A stretch of DNA of 64,000 nt from Rhodospirillales bacterium. Its GTDB lineage: Bacteria; Pseudomonadota; Alphaproteobacteria; Rhodospirillales; Casp-alpha2. A program made the translations under genes and the position numbers. The stretch is taken from the NCBI GenBank assembly GCA_017644185.1, contig JAEPMA010000010.1, forward strand, positions 55,785 to 119,784. The letters run 5' to 3'. The notes beneath the pieces are model-generated. The model was not told the DNA's origin. It saw only the letters and a program-made list of their open reading frames with translations, and ran no database searches. This document shows positions 53,401-61,255 of this stretch, piece by piece (position 1 is the first letter of the stretch; the number at the start of each line of letters is the position of its first letter).

Positions 53401-55518
53401 TCAAATATCGATATCCTCGACGAAGCGGGCGTGCTCCTGGATGTAGTTGAAGCGGAGTTCCGGCTTCTTGCCCATCAGCTGTTCGACGAGACGCGCGGTT
53501 TCTTTCGCTTCGATCTTTTCGTCGTCGGTATGTGAGCCGGGAACAGTGACGCGGATCAGGGTGCGGTTGGCGGGGGCCATGGTGGTTTCTTTTAACTGGG
53601 CGGGCGGCATTTCCCCCAGGCCCTTGAAGCGCGAGACCTCGACCTTGCCGCGGCCCTTGAAATCGCTCTCCAGCAGTTTCTCGCGGTGCACATCGTCGCG
53701 CGCGTACAAGGTCTTGCCGCCTTGCGAGAGACGATAAAGGGGCGGCATCGCCAGATACAAAGCGCCTTCTTCGATCAGGCCGGGCATTTCCTGATAGAAG
53801 AACGTCATGAGCAACGACGCAATATGCGCCCCGTCGACATCGGCATCGGTCATGATGATGATTTTCTCGTAGCGCAGGTCGTCGATCATGAACTTGTCGC
53901 CGGTGCCGCATCCCAGCGCTTCGATCATGTCGGTCAGTTCCTGGTTGGCGCGCATCTTGTCGGCGGTCGCGCTGGCGACGTTCAGGATCTTGCCACGCAA
54001 GGGCAGGATCGCCTGGAACTTGCGGTCGCGCGCTTGCTTGGCGGAACCGCCGGCGCTGTCACCCTCGACAATAAACAACTCGGTGCCTTCACGCGTATTG
54101 TTGGCGCAGTCGGCGAGCTTGCCCGGCAGGCGTAAACGGCGGGTCGCGGACTGGCGCTTGGTCTGCTTGTCGTCACGTTTCTTCAACCTGAGTTCGGCGC
54201 GCTCGATCGCGTGTTCGAGCAGCGCCGTCGCCATCTCGGGAGACGCCGAAAGCCAGTGATCGAAGTGATCGCGGACCGAGGTTTCGACCAGTTTCTGGGC
54301 GTCGGTGGTGGACAGCTTTTCCTTGGTCTGACCCTGGAACTGCGGGTCGCGGATGAATACCGACAACATAATGTCGGCGCCGCCGACCACGTCTTCGGCC
54401 TGAAGTTTCGAGGCCTGCTTGTTCTTGATGAGATCGCCGTAGGCACGCAGGCCCTTGGTCAGCGCACCGCGCATACCCAGTTCGTGGGTGCCGCCGAGCG
54501 GTGTCGGGACGGTATTACAATAAGAGTTGAAGAACGCATCCTCGTCGACCGGCCACGCGACCGCCCATTCAACGCGCCCGGCGTCACCGGGGAAGGTGGC
54601 TTCGCCCGCGAACGGCGTGTGCGTCAGCGTCTTGCGGCCCTTCAGAAGTGATTCAAGGAAGTCGCCGAGCCCGCCCGGGAAATGCAGGGTGGCGCTTTCC
54701 GGGGTGTCGTCGTCGGCCTTCAGAATCTTCGGGTCCACCGACCAGCGGATTTCCACGCCCCGGTAAAGGTAGGCCTTCGAGCGCGCCATGCGGAACAGGG
54801 TGGACGGCCGGAAGCGTGCGCCGGCCCCGAAAATCTGCGGGTCGGGCAGGAAGGTGATCGTCGTGCCGCGCCGGTTGGAGACGGCGCCCCCATCCGTCAG
54901 TTTGGTCTTCGGTTTGCCGCGCTCGTAGGTCTGGGTCCAGAGCTTCTTGTCCTTGCAGACCTCGACGACGAGCGTTTCGGCGAGGGCGTTGACGACCGAC
55001 AGGCCGACCCCGTGCAGGCCGCCCGACGTCGCGTACGCGTCGCCGCCGAACTTCCCGCCCGAATGCAGCGTCGTCAGGATCACTTCGAGCGCCGACTTGT
55101 CCTTGAACTTCGGGTGCGGGTCGACGGGAATGCCGCGGCCGTTATCGCGGATCGTCAGTTGATAATCGGCGTCCAGTTCGATTTCGATCCGGCTGGCGTG
55201 GCCGGCGACGGCCTCGTCCATCGAGTTGTCGAGGATTTCCGCCGCCAGGTGATGGAGCGCGCGGTCATCGGTGCCGCCGATATACATGCCGGGGCGGTGA
55301 CGGACGGGCTCAAGACCCTCCAGAACCTCGATGTCCTTGGCGGAATAGCTGTCCTTGGTGCGGCCGCCGGATGACTTTTCGTCGGCCTTTTTAGCGGGCT
55401 TCTTGGTCACGGTTTTTTCGGCCTTCTTCTTGCCCTTGGCGCTGCGGGTGCTGCCGCCGGACGCGGTATCGGAATCGCCGTCGCCGAACAGGTCCGCCAT
55501 GTCGCCACTTTTTTCCAT
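53401..55518 (-). CDS. parE: DNA topoisomerase IV subunit B (ParE)
   Basis: The ATPase subunit of the decatenating type II topoisomerase has 705 residues. A Lys/Ser-rich lead (about 20-55) precedes the GHKL ATPase domain with E-I-L-D-N-S-M-D-E-A, D-N-G-R-G-I-P and G-G-L-H-G-V-G-L-S-V-V-N. The transducer domain follows, then the TOPRIM domain with I-V-E-G-D-S-A-G-G-S-A and D-A-D-V-D-G-A-H-I. C-terminal Q-R-F-K-G-L-G-type residues appear as R-F-K-G-L-G-E-M-P. The R-H-R-P-G-M-Y-I-G motif near 75 distinguishes type II topoisomerase subunits. An ATG six codons in is an alternative start. parC is not in the window. Confidence 0.96.
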   Translation of the reverse strand: MEKSGDMADLFGDGDSDTASGGSTRSAKGKKKAEKTVTKKPAKKADEKSSGGRTKDSYSAKDIEVLEGLEPVRHRPGMYIGGTDDRALHHLAAEILDNSMDEAVAGHASRIEIELDADYQLTIRDNGRGIPVDPHPKFKDKSALEVILTTLHSGGKFGGDAYATSGGLHGVGLSVVNALAETLVVEVCKDKKLWTQTYERGKPKTKLTDGGAVSNRRGTTITFLPDPQIFGAGARFRPSTLFRMARSKAYLYRGVEIRWSVDPKILKADDDTPESATLHFPGGLGDFLESLLKGRKTLTHTPFAGEATFPGDAGRVEWAVAWPVDEDAFFNSYCNTVPTPLGGTHELGMRGALTKGLRAYGDLIKNKQASKLQAEDVVGGADIMLSVFIRDPQFQGQTKEKLSTTDAQKLVETSVRDHFDHWLSASPEMATALLEHAIERAELRLKKRDDKQTKRQSATRRLRLPGKLADCANNTREGTELFIVEGDSAGGSAKQARDRKFQAILPLRGKILNVASATADKMRANQELTDMIEALGCGTGDKFMIDDLRYEKIIIMTDADVDGAHIASLLMTFFYQEMPGLIEEGALYLAMPPLYRLSQGGKTLYARDDVHREKLLESDFKGRGKVEVSRFKGLGEMPPAQLKETTMAPANRTLIRVTVPGSHTDDEKIEAKETARLVEQLMGKKPELRFNYIQEHARFVEDIDI

Positions 55519-55690
55519 TTATGTATCCCCAGCGATAGTCAAAATCGGCATGCGCCGAAAGCCCCGGATTCTGCGCCCACTTTACGCGGAGAGCATACCT
55601 GCATCAAGGATGATAAGGTATATGGCGGCTTTGACGGCACCCATATCTTGTATATATTTCATTAACCACCAAATCAGGGAAAATGTCGGC

Positions 55691-56122
55691 ATGAGTGACG
55701 AAAACGCGCAGAAACCCAGCCCCGAGCAACCGCGCGGCGAGCTGGCGCTCAGGACGCTGGCCATGCCCGCCGACACCAACCCGTCCGGCGATATCTTCGG
55801 CGGTTGGGTGATGGCGCAGATGGATATCGCGGGCGGCATCACGGCCTGGAACCGGGCCGACGGCCGGGTCGCGACGGTTGCCGTCGATGGGTTCACCTTT
55901 CACCGGCCGATCTATGTGGGGGATGTTGTCTGCTGTTATACGGACGTGATCAAGACCGGCCGTTCGTCGATCACCGTGCTGGTATCGGCCTGGGTACTGC
56001 GCGGGCGCAGACCCGACCAACGGATCAAGGTGACGGAAGGGACGTTCACGTTCGTCGCCATCGACGCCGACGGGAACAAGCGCCAGGTGCCGCCGCTGGA
56101 GTCCCTTCCGCACGAGGCCTAG
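55691..56122 (+). CDS. YciA-type acyl-CoA thioesterase
   Basis: The 143-residue hotdog-fold protein starts its conserved part with L-A-M-P-A-D-T-N-P-S-G-D-I-F-G-G-W-V, which carries the catalytic Asp and the substrate-binding loop. V-A-V-D-G-F-T-F-H-R-P-I-Y-V-G-D-V-V follows. Acyl-CoA thioesterases of this type hydrolyse medium- and long-chain acyl-CoAs. The ATG at 55691 has AGGGA upstream; the longer frame, which begins inside parE on the other strand, is an overlap artefact. Confidence 0.92.
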   Translation: MSDENAQKPSPEQPRGELALRTLAMPADTNPSGDIFGGWVMAQMDIAGGITAWNRADGRVATVAVDGFTFHRPIYVGDVVCCYTDVIKTGRSSITVLVSAWVLRGRRPDQRIKVTEGTFTFVAIDADGNKRQVPPLESLPHEA

Positions 56123-56146
56123 AGTCAGGATCCTGGGGACCCCGTC

Positions 56147-56242
56147 CTAGATCAGCATCATCGAGATATAGGCGGAAACGAACAGCGTGCTCAGGGCCAG
56201 GAATTCGCTCAGGAAACGGCCTGCGTTATGCCACTTTTTCAT
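56147..56242 (-). CDS. 31-residue single-pass membrane protein
   Basis: A short reverse-strand frame starts at ATG 56242 with GGAGG nine bases upstream and ends TAG. The peptide starts M-K-K-W-H-N-A-G-R-F and continues into a hydrophobic helix (L-A-L-S-T-L-F-V-S-A-Y-I) ending M-M-L-I. That basic-then-hydrophobic layout is typical of genuine small inner-membrane proteins such as cytochrome-oxidase accessory peptides. I know no homologue by name. It lies 25 bases from the convergent thioesterase stop and 178 from the divergent exported-protein start. Confidence 0.55.
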   Translation of the reverse strand: MKKWHNAGRFLSEFLALSTLFVSAYISMMLI

Positions 56243-56419
56243 CTCTTCATCCTCCGTCCGGTATGCCCGTGTTGTGGGCTGTGTTTTTCCCTAAAATAGG
56301 AACATTAAAAGAACATTATAAGAACAAATATGGAATTTCAAGCAAATTCGAACTCCACACTTGATCTGCGGCGCGAGCTTGCTCACGCTTGTGAAGACGT
56401 TATTTCGGGAGGGTGTCCA

Positions 56420-56803
56420 ATGCGGTCCTACATCGCTCTTGCTGCTATCTTTTTTTCGGCAACGCCGTTCGCGGCGGCATCGGTGTCGGCGGACCAGCCC
56501 GCCGTTCTGGACGTCACCTCCAGCGCCAATCCGGATGGGACCTACGCGATCCACGCCACCGTTACGCACCGCGACGAGGGGTGGCGGCATTACGCGGACA
56601 AGTGGGAGGTCATGACGGCAGACGGCAAGGTCGTTGCGACCCGCCAGCTCTATCACCCGCACGTCGACGAGCAGCCCTTCACCCGCAGCCTGAGCCGTGT
56701 CGAAGTGCCGATCGGCACGACCGAGGTCACCGTGCGCGCGTTCTGCAACAAGGACGGTGCCGGGACACGAACCTTTACGGTGCAACTGCCGCCGCGGAAA
56801 TGA
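56420..56803 (+). CDS. Small exported protein, unknown
   Basis: The 127-residue protein has a signal peptide (about 1-20, hydrophobic and ending near A-A-A-S) and one small beta domain. Polar segments include a V-T-H-R-D-E-G-W-R-H-Y-A-D-K-W-E-V strand and a late V-R-A-F-C-N-K-D-G-A-G motif with a single Cys. The pattern suggests an immunoglobulin-like fold, but I do not recognise a family. I prefer the ATG at 56420 over an in-frame ATG at 56330, because the upstream residues are not signal-like and GGGAGGG sits before 56420. Confidence 0.65.
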   Translation: MRSYIALAAIFFSATPFAAASVSADQPAVLDVTSSANPDGTYAIHATVTHRDEGWRHYADKWEVMTADGKVVATRQLYHPHVDEQPFTRSLSRVEVPIGTTEVTVRAFCNKDGAGTRTFTVQLPPRK

Positions 56804-56822
56804 GGGGGATCGAGAGAGCGCC

Positions 56823-56898
56823 GTCATCCTGAACTCGATTCAGGATCCATCAATCACGTGCCGTTTTCGCATGGACCCCAAATCAAGTTTGGGGTGAC
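56823..56898. repeat. Palindromic repeat, family A variant
   Basis: The left arm at 56823-56850 (GTCATCCTGAA to TTCAGGATCCAT) and the right arm at 56871-56898 (ATGGACCCCAAA to TTTGGGGTGAC) share the outer GTCAT and GTGAC ends with the other family A copies but have different stem sequences. Confidence 0.7.
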
Positions 56899-56919
56899 GG
56901 ACTTTTTAACGGCTTCAAT

Positions 56920-57020
56920 GTCATTCCGGCGCATGCCGGAATCCAGAGTACGGTCCGCCGAAATCTCCGAGCGTAAGCTGAGGCTCGACAGCCCTGGACC
57001 CCGGCCTTCGCCGGGGTAAC
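56920..57020. repeat. Palindromic repeat, family A
   Basis: The left arm at 56920-56946 (GTCATTCCGGCG to GGAATCCAG) and the right arm at 56994-57020 (CTGGACCCCGG to GGGGTAAC) have the same layout as the copy at 41045-41136. It follows directly after the copy at 56823-56898, so two copies lie in tandem here. Confidence 0.75.
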
Positions 57021-57038
57021 GAGGTGAGAGGGATGCTT

Positions 57039-57434
57039 TTAGGTCCGCCCGTAGCGCTGGAGCAGGTGCGCGAGGTCCGCCATCTCTTTACGGCAGCGGC
57101 GGCGTTCGGTGACCAGCATCGCATATATGACGGGTGCCGCGGCTGTCAGGACCGCCGCCCCGATCAGCAACGCACTGACCGCGAAATCGGTGCCGTTGTC
57201 GAAACGGAGCAGGCTCTCGATCAGGGGGGTGTCGGTCATGGGCGTGGTGGTGATGAGCTTGAACACCCAACCGGTGACACATATCAGCACCGCGACGGCG
57301 AGGAGAGGGAAGCCGAGTTCGATGGCGCGCAGCCGCTCGTTCAGATCGCGCTTCGCGGCTTCGGAGAACAAAAGCCGAAGGTTGTCGTCGCGGAGTTCGA
57401 AGCCGCCGCTTAATGGGTCAGTTCGTTCGCTCAT
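57039..57434 (-). CDS. Small membrane protein with two TM segments, unknown
   Basis: The 131-residue protein has an N-terminal charged helix, two membrane segments (about 43-62 and 85-106) and a basic C-terminal helix (E-R-R-R-C-R-K-E-M). Topology suggests both ends are cytoplasmic. I recognise no family with confidence. It lies downstream of glnA on the same strand but beyond the glnA terminator, so it has its own promoter or depends on read-through. Confidence 0.6.
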   Translation of the reverse strand: MSERTDPLSGGFELRDDNLRLLFSEAAKRDLNERLRAIELGFPLLAVAVLICVTGWVFKLITTTPMTDTPLIESLLRFDNGTDFAVSALLIGAAVLTAAAPVIYAMLVTERRRCRKEMADLAHLLQRYGRT

Positions 57435-57512
57435 GTCCGGTATTATGATGCGGGGCAGGGGATTTGCCAGTGCCTTGACGCACAGCCCACCACCGGTATC
57501 CGCAAACGAAAA

Positions 57513-57538
57513 GACCCCCGCCGTTACCGGCGGGGGTC
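57513..57538 (-). terminator. Rho-independent terminator of glnA
   Basis: Read on the reverse strand, GACCCCCGCC and GGCGGGGGTC form a perfect 10-base GC stem around a six-base loop, followed directly by TTTT. It lies 32 bases beyond the glnA stop. Confidence 0.88.
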
Positions 57539-57569
57539 CCCACGGTGAGGCGTAAGCCCCGGGTCCGCG

Positions 57570-58991
57570 TTAGGAAGAGTAGTACATCATGAACTCGACC
57601 GGGTGCGGCGTGTGTTCGAAGTTGAAGATTTCTTCCCACTTCAGATCCATGTAGCCGTCGATCTGATCGTCGGTGAACACGTCGCCCTTGGTCAGGAACT
57701 CGCGGTCCGCGTCGAGCGCTTCGACGGCTTCACGCAGCGAGCCGCACACCGTCGGCACGTCGGCCAGTTCTTCCGGCGGCAGGTCGTAGAGGTCCTTGTC
57801 CATGGCGTCGCCCGGGTGGATCTTGTTCTGGATGCCGTCGAGGCCGGCCATCATCATCGCCGAGAAGGCGAGATACGGGTTGGCCGTCGCGTCCGGGAAG
57901 CGGACTTCGACGCGCTTGCCCTTCGGCGAACCCGAGAACGGGATACGGCACGAAGCGGAACGGTTGCGGGCCGAGTAGGCCAGCAGCACCGGTGCTTCGA
58001 AGCCCGGGATCAGACGCTTGTAGGAGTTGGTCGACGGGTTCGTGAAGGCGTTGATGGCCTTCGCGTGTTTGATGATACCGCCGATATAGTAGAGGCAGCT
58101 GTCCGAAAGATCGGCGTAGCCCGAACCGGCGAAGGTCGGCTTGCCATCGCTCCAGATCGACTGGTGCGTATGCATGCCGGTGCCGTTGTCACCCGCGACG
58201 GGCTTCGGCATGAAGGTCGCGGTCTTGCCGTAGGTGGCGGCGACCATCTGCACGCAGTACTTGTAGATCTGTACGTTGTCGGCAGCGCGCACCAGCGTCG
58301 AGAACGCCATGCCCAGCTCGTGCTGCGACGGCGCGACTTCGTGGTGGTGCTTGTCCATGGTCAGGCCCATTTCCTGGCAGACCGAAACCATTTCGGCACG
58401 GATGTCATGCGCCTGGTCGACCGGCGGCACCGGGAAGTAACCGCCCTTGACGCCCGGACGGTGCGCCAGGTTGCCGTCGTCGAAAACGGTACCGGTGACG
58501 TACGGACCTTCTTCGGACGAGAAGCCGTAGTAGCACTCGTTCATTTCGACTTTGTAGCGGACATCGTCGAACACGAAGAACTCGGGCTCGGCGCCGAAGT
58601 ACGCGGTGTCACCGATACCGGTGGTGCCGAGGTAGGCTTCGGCCTTCTTGGCGACGGAGCGCGGGTCGCGTTCATACGGCTGACCGTTGGTCGGCTCGAT
58701 GATGTCGCAGTTGAGGATCAGCATCGGCTGCGCCGAGAATGGGTCCATGACCGCGGTCGAGGCATCCGGGATGAGCGCCATGTCGGACTCGTTGATGGCT
58801 TTCCAGCCGGCAATCGACGAGCCGTCGAACATGACGCCATCTTCGAAGGTTTCGTCCTCGATGAAGTCGGACACCATCGTCAAGTGCTGCCACTTACCGC
58901 GCGGGTCCGTAAAGCGCAGGTCCACAAAACCGATTTCGTTGTCCTTGATAAACTTAAGAACATCGCTCGGCGTTTTAATATCCAATCCCAT
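57570..58991 (-). CDS. glnA: Glutamine synthetase, type I
   Basis: The enzyme condenses ammonium with glutamate at the cost of ATP. At 473 residues it has the normal length for the dodecameric GSI. It contains [10 protein letters not shown] near residue 53, A-E-P-E-F-F-V-F-D near 135 with metal-binding Glu, [12 protein letters not shown] near 265, and N-R-S-A-S-C-R-I-P. The adenylylation site K-D-L-Y-D-L-P has Tyr at about 402. PII-dependent adenylylation by GlnE is therefore expected. It is 72 bases downstream of glnB on the same strand and shares its promoter. Confidence 0.98.
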   Translation of the reverse strand: MGLDIKTPSDVLKFIKDNEIGFVDLRFTDPRGKWQHLTMVSDFIEDETFEDGVMFDGSSIAGWKAINESDMALIPDASTAVMDPFSAQPMLILNCDIIEPTNGQPYERDPRSVAKKAEAYLGTTGIGDTAYFGAEPEFFVFDDVRYKVEMNECYYGFSSEEGPYVTGTVFDDGNLAHRPGVKGGYFPVPPVDQAHDIRAEMVSVCQEMGLTMDKHHHEVAPSQHELGMAFSTLVRAADNVQIYKYCVQMVAATYGKTATFMPKPVAGDNGTGMHTHQSIWSDGKPTFAGSGYADLSDSCLYYIGGIIKHAKAINAFTNPSTNSYKRLIPGFEAPVLLAYSARNRSASCRIPFSGSPKGKRVEVRFPDATANPYLAFSAMMMAGLDGIQNKIHPGDAMDKDLYDLPPEELADVPTVCGSLREAVEALDADREFLTKGDVFTDDQIDGYMDLKWEEIFNFEHTPHPVEFMMYYSS

Positions 58992-59063
58992 TTCTAGTCC
59001 TTCCTTCCTAACTCGGTGTGGTTTTGGTTGATTATCCGGTGATCGGGAAACGGCGGCGCGCCA

Positions 59064-59408
<345 letters not shown>

Positions 59409-59485
59409 TTACACCCCTCGGTCAAGCGCGAAACCAGGCTGAACGCCTGAGTAACGTGTGAAAAGTCATAGTCACGCGTGTAGAC

Positions 59486-59501
59486 AGCACGGATCGTGCC
59501 A
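59486..59501 (-). promoter_or_regulatory. Sigma-54 (-24/-12) promoter of glnB-glnA
   Basis: On the reverse strand the site reads TGGCACG, four bases, then GTGCT. This matches the sigma-54 consensus TGGCACG-N4-TTGCW at all but one position, with correct spacing of the GG and GC pairs. It lies 83 bases upstream of the glnB ATG, leaving a leader of about 70 bases. It predicts nitrogen-limited, NtrC-dependent expression. Confidence 0.82.
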
Positions 59502-59574
59502 GTTTTGCGGAAAGAGGCTTATTCCTTGTTTTTCAATAAGTTGAGGGGGAAAGCTGACGGTGTTGATGCGATTC

Positions 59575-59594
59575 TGAGCACGAATGCATGCTCA
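59575..59594 (-). promoter_or_regulatory. Inverted repeat upstream of glnB, candidate NtrC site
   Basis: TGAGCA and TGCTCA form an inverted repeat with an eight-base centre, about 75 bases upstream of the sigma-54 site. Position and size suit an NtrC enhancer site, but it differs from the common GCACC-type half-sites, so the assignment is tentative. Confidence 0.45.
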
Positions 59595-59770
59595 TTTATT
59601 AGTCAGGTGGCGTTATTTTGATCGTCAAATTTGGCGTTTTCGGGGGTAACGTCGCCCCCTGGTCCCAATTTTTCGCCTGAAAATGTGGACTTTTTTCAAT
59701 ATTTGTGAAATTATATGTCCTCATCTTGAGGATCTAACCAGCAAGTGAGGTCTGCAAAGCGCCTAACCCT

Positions 59771-59846
59771 TTGTAATCGCAAGTCAAATTTCTGGTTATG
59801 GGAATTTTGCTGCAATGCAGCATTTTTTGTTGCGCCGCGATTACAA
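59771..59846 (+). promoter_or_regulatory. Nested hairpin leader before the 62- and 56-residue genes
   Basis: TTGTAATCGC (59771-59780) and GCGATTACAA (59837-59846) are perfect 10-base complements. Between them lies a terminator-like hairpin: TGCTGC, AAT, GCAGCA at 59808-59822, followed by six T at 59823-59828. The whole structure ends 53 bases before the next ATG. It could be an attenuator-type leader, the end of a small RNA, or paired operators. The wider gap 59403-59899 holds no gene; bases 59719-59731 form another small CCTCA/TGAGG hairpin. Confidence 0.55.
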
Positions 59847-59899
59847 TAGGACTACAAGGCGGGGCTTGACTATCGAGGATCGCTTAAGGAGTACGAAAG

Positions 59900-60088
59900 A
59901 TGCAACGCCTGGACTTGGTAAAATTTCTTGCGGAAGAAGCTTCCGCCCTCATCACCCGCGAAATGCAGGGCGATGTCGCCGATTCTGCCTGTCTGGATGA
60001 AGCTGCAGAACTCCTCGAACTGAGCGCTCGGATTATGGCCCGCACCTCTCATGTGGTTGGAAGTGACATAATCCAGGAGGCTGCCTAA
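59900..60088 (+). CDS. 62-residue protein, unknown, coupled to a zinc-ribbon gene
   Basis: A small helical protein starting M-Q-R-L-D-L-V-K-F-L-A-E-E, acidic, with a central L-D-E-A-A-E-L-L-E-L-S-A-R-I-M helix. The ATG has AAGGAG nine bases upstream, a strong site. Its stop overlaps the next ATG (TAATG), so the two products are made together. I recognise no family; no membrane segment or signal is visible. Confidence 0.7.
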   Translation: MQRLDLVKFLAEEASALITREMQGDVADSACLDEAAELLELSARIMARTSHVVGSDIIQEAA

Positions 60089-60258
60089 TGGCTTCTCGAA
60101 GCTCTGATAACAAGAAACCTACGTCCGACCGCCCCGAACAGCACAAAAAGCGCAAGTGCCTGATGTGCAGTGAAAACTTCCAGTCTCACCACTATGGTGA
60201 GCGGGTCTGCCCGTCCTGCAAGGGAACCGCGGCGTGGCGTGAAGGTGCTGCAGCGTAA
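60088..60258 (+). CDS. 56-residue zinc-ribbon protein
   Basis: The gene runs from the ATG that overlaps the previous stop to a TAA at 60256. The lead is Ser/Lys/Arg-rich (about 1-23). It is followed by C-L-M-C, a spacer with H-H-Y-G-E-R-V, and C-P-S-C-K-G-T, giving a C-x2-C-x14-C-x2-C zinc ribbon. Such tiny ribbons usually bind nucleic acid or a protein partner. It is likely a regulator, or a ribosome- or polymerase-associated factor, but this is inference from fold only. A terminator follows after 29 bases. Confidence 0.72.
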   Translation: MASRSSDNKKPTSDRPEQHKKRKCLMCSENFQSHHYGERVCPSCKGTAAWREGAAA

Positions 60259-60287
60259 TCTAGCTAGGCTATGCCAAAGCATGACAG

Positions 60288-60308
60288 GGCCCCGGCATCG
60301 TCGGGGCC
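60288..60308 (+). terminator. Likely terminator of the small-gene pair
   Basis: GGCCCCG (60288-60294) and CGGGGCC (60302-60308) pair around a seven-base loop and are followed by TTTGTCGTTT. The T-tract is broken, but the stem is strong and the position, 29 bases past the zinc-ribbon stop, fits. Confidence 0.7.
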
Positions 60309-60338
60309 TTTGTCGTTTCGGAACGATTCTTCAGAAAT

Positions 60339-61106
60339 TCAGCGCTTAAGGGCCGCCAGCGCCCGCATTCTGGCGATGGCGGTCATGGCCGGATCGGTCC
60401 CCACCGGCCCGGCATCAACGATATCCGCAGACGCGCGGTTGGCGATCGCCTGGCGGACATCGTCCACCGCGTGACCACCGGGGGCGGCGAACAGCCCTAC
60501 GACCGCCGCAGGCCCGTCGATTTCCGCCAGAACACCGTCGAGAAACGGTTCCTCCTCAAGCATCGCCAAGCGCACGTCACTGAAAATGCGTTCGTTTCTC
60601 AACGTATTCGCGTGCGCTTCGGCGCAGGCCTTGGATTCCGGACGTCCGCTCGAACCATGGGCGACCAACACCAGTGTCGCGTCTTTCGTGTCGAGCCCGG
60701 CGCCGGTGAGTGCGGTCACGGCGAGACGTTCGGCGATCCGGGCGATATCGGGGTGGGTACCGACGGGGTCGGTGACGGCGATCCGCGACGTGCCGCCTCT
60801 CGCGGCGAGGGCGCTCTCGATACGGTTTGATATTTCACCTGCGAGATACCCGTCCGACATCATGAAAGGCACGATCACCACGGTTTCGGCGTCGATGCCG
60901 TCGACAGCGTCGGCGGGACCGGCATCTCCGATGAGGAACGCCGCGCTGGCATTCCGGAATACATCTTCACCGCGTAACCGGGCGGCATGGGCCGATACCG
61001 CGTCGTTGGCTTCGGGCCGCCGGGTCGAGCCATGTGCGGCAAGGACCACCCACGTCGTCCCGGGAATGTCGGTGTCGGTTAACGGGGATGGGCGGGCAGG
61101 GGGCAT
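60339..61106 (-). CDS. CbiX/SirB-family protein with two chelatase-like domains
   Basis: The 255-residue protein has two similar CbiX halves. The first has V-V-L-A-A-H-G-S-T-R-R-P-E-A and V-V-I-V-P-F-M-M-S-D-G-Y. The second has L-V-L-V-A-H-G-S-S-G-R-P-E-S and a corresponding V-G-L-F-A-A-P-G-G-H. The A-H-G-S motifs carry the metal-inserting His of sirohydrochlorin chelatases. The two-domain layout fits cobalto- or ferrochelatase enzymes acting in cobalamin or sirohaem synthesis. No other tetrapyrrole gene is nearby, so the metal and pathway are open. Confidence 0.85.
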   Translation of the reverse strand: MPPARPSPLTDTDIPGTTWVVLAAHGSTRRPEANDAVSAHAARLRGEDVFRNASAAFLIGDAGPADAVDGIDAETVVIVPFMMSDGYLAGEISNRIESALAARGGTSRIAVTDPVGTHPDIARIAERLAVTALTGAGLDTKDATLVLVAHGSSGRPESKACAEAHANTLRNERIFSDVRLAMLEEEPFLDGVLAEIDGPAAVVGLFAAPGGHAVDDVRQAIANRASADIVDAGPVGTDPAMTAIARMRALAALKR

Positions 61107-61255
61107 CCGTTCTCGCTTTCAGCCTTTTGGAGTTATTCGTCCCAATAGCCCTGCCGGATCACCGGCGCTACACATATATATAAGACAGATACATGGGCCT
61201 CCGGGCCGATCCCGTAAACACCCATTCTTAATAACCGGGGCCTACGATCCGAACC

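Noticed and set aside
41045..57020. Dispersed repeats as a CRISPR array
   Set aside because: Copies are far apart, palindromic and of differing stems, with no regular spacers and no cas genes in the window.
57603..58997. A 464-codon open frame on the forward strand opposite glnA
   Set aside because: It mirrors the glnA codons on the other strand in a GC-rich gene. The predicted protein is full of Arg/His/Val/Asp from complementary codons, and no family or ribosome-binding site is visible.
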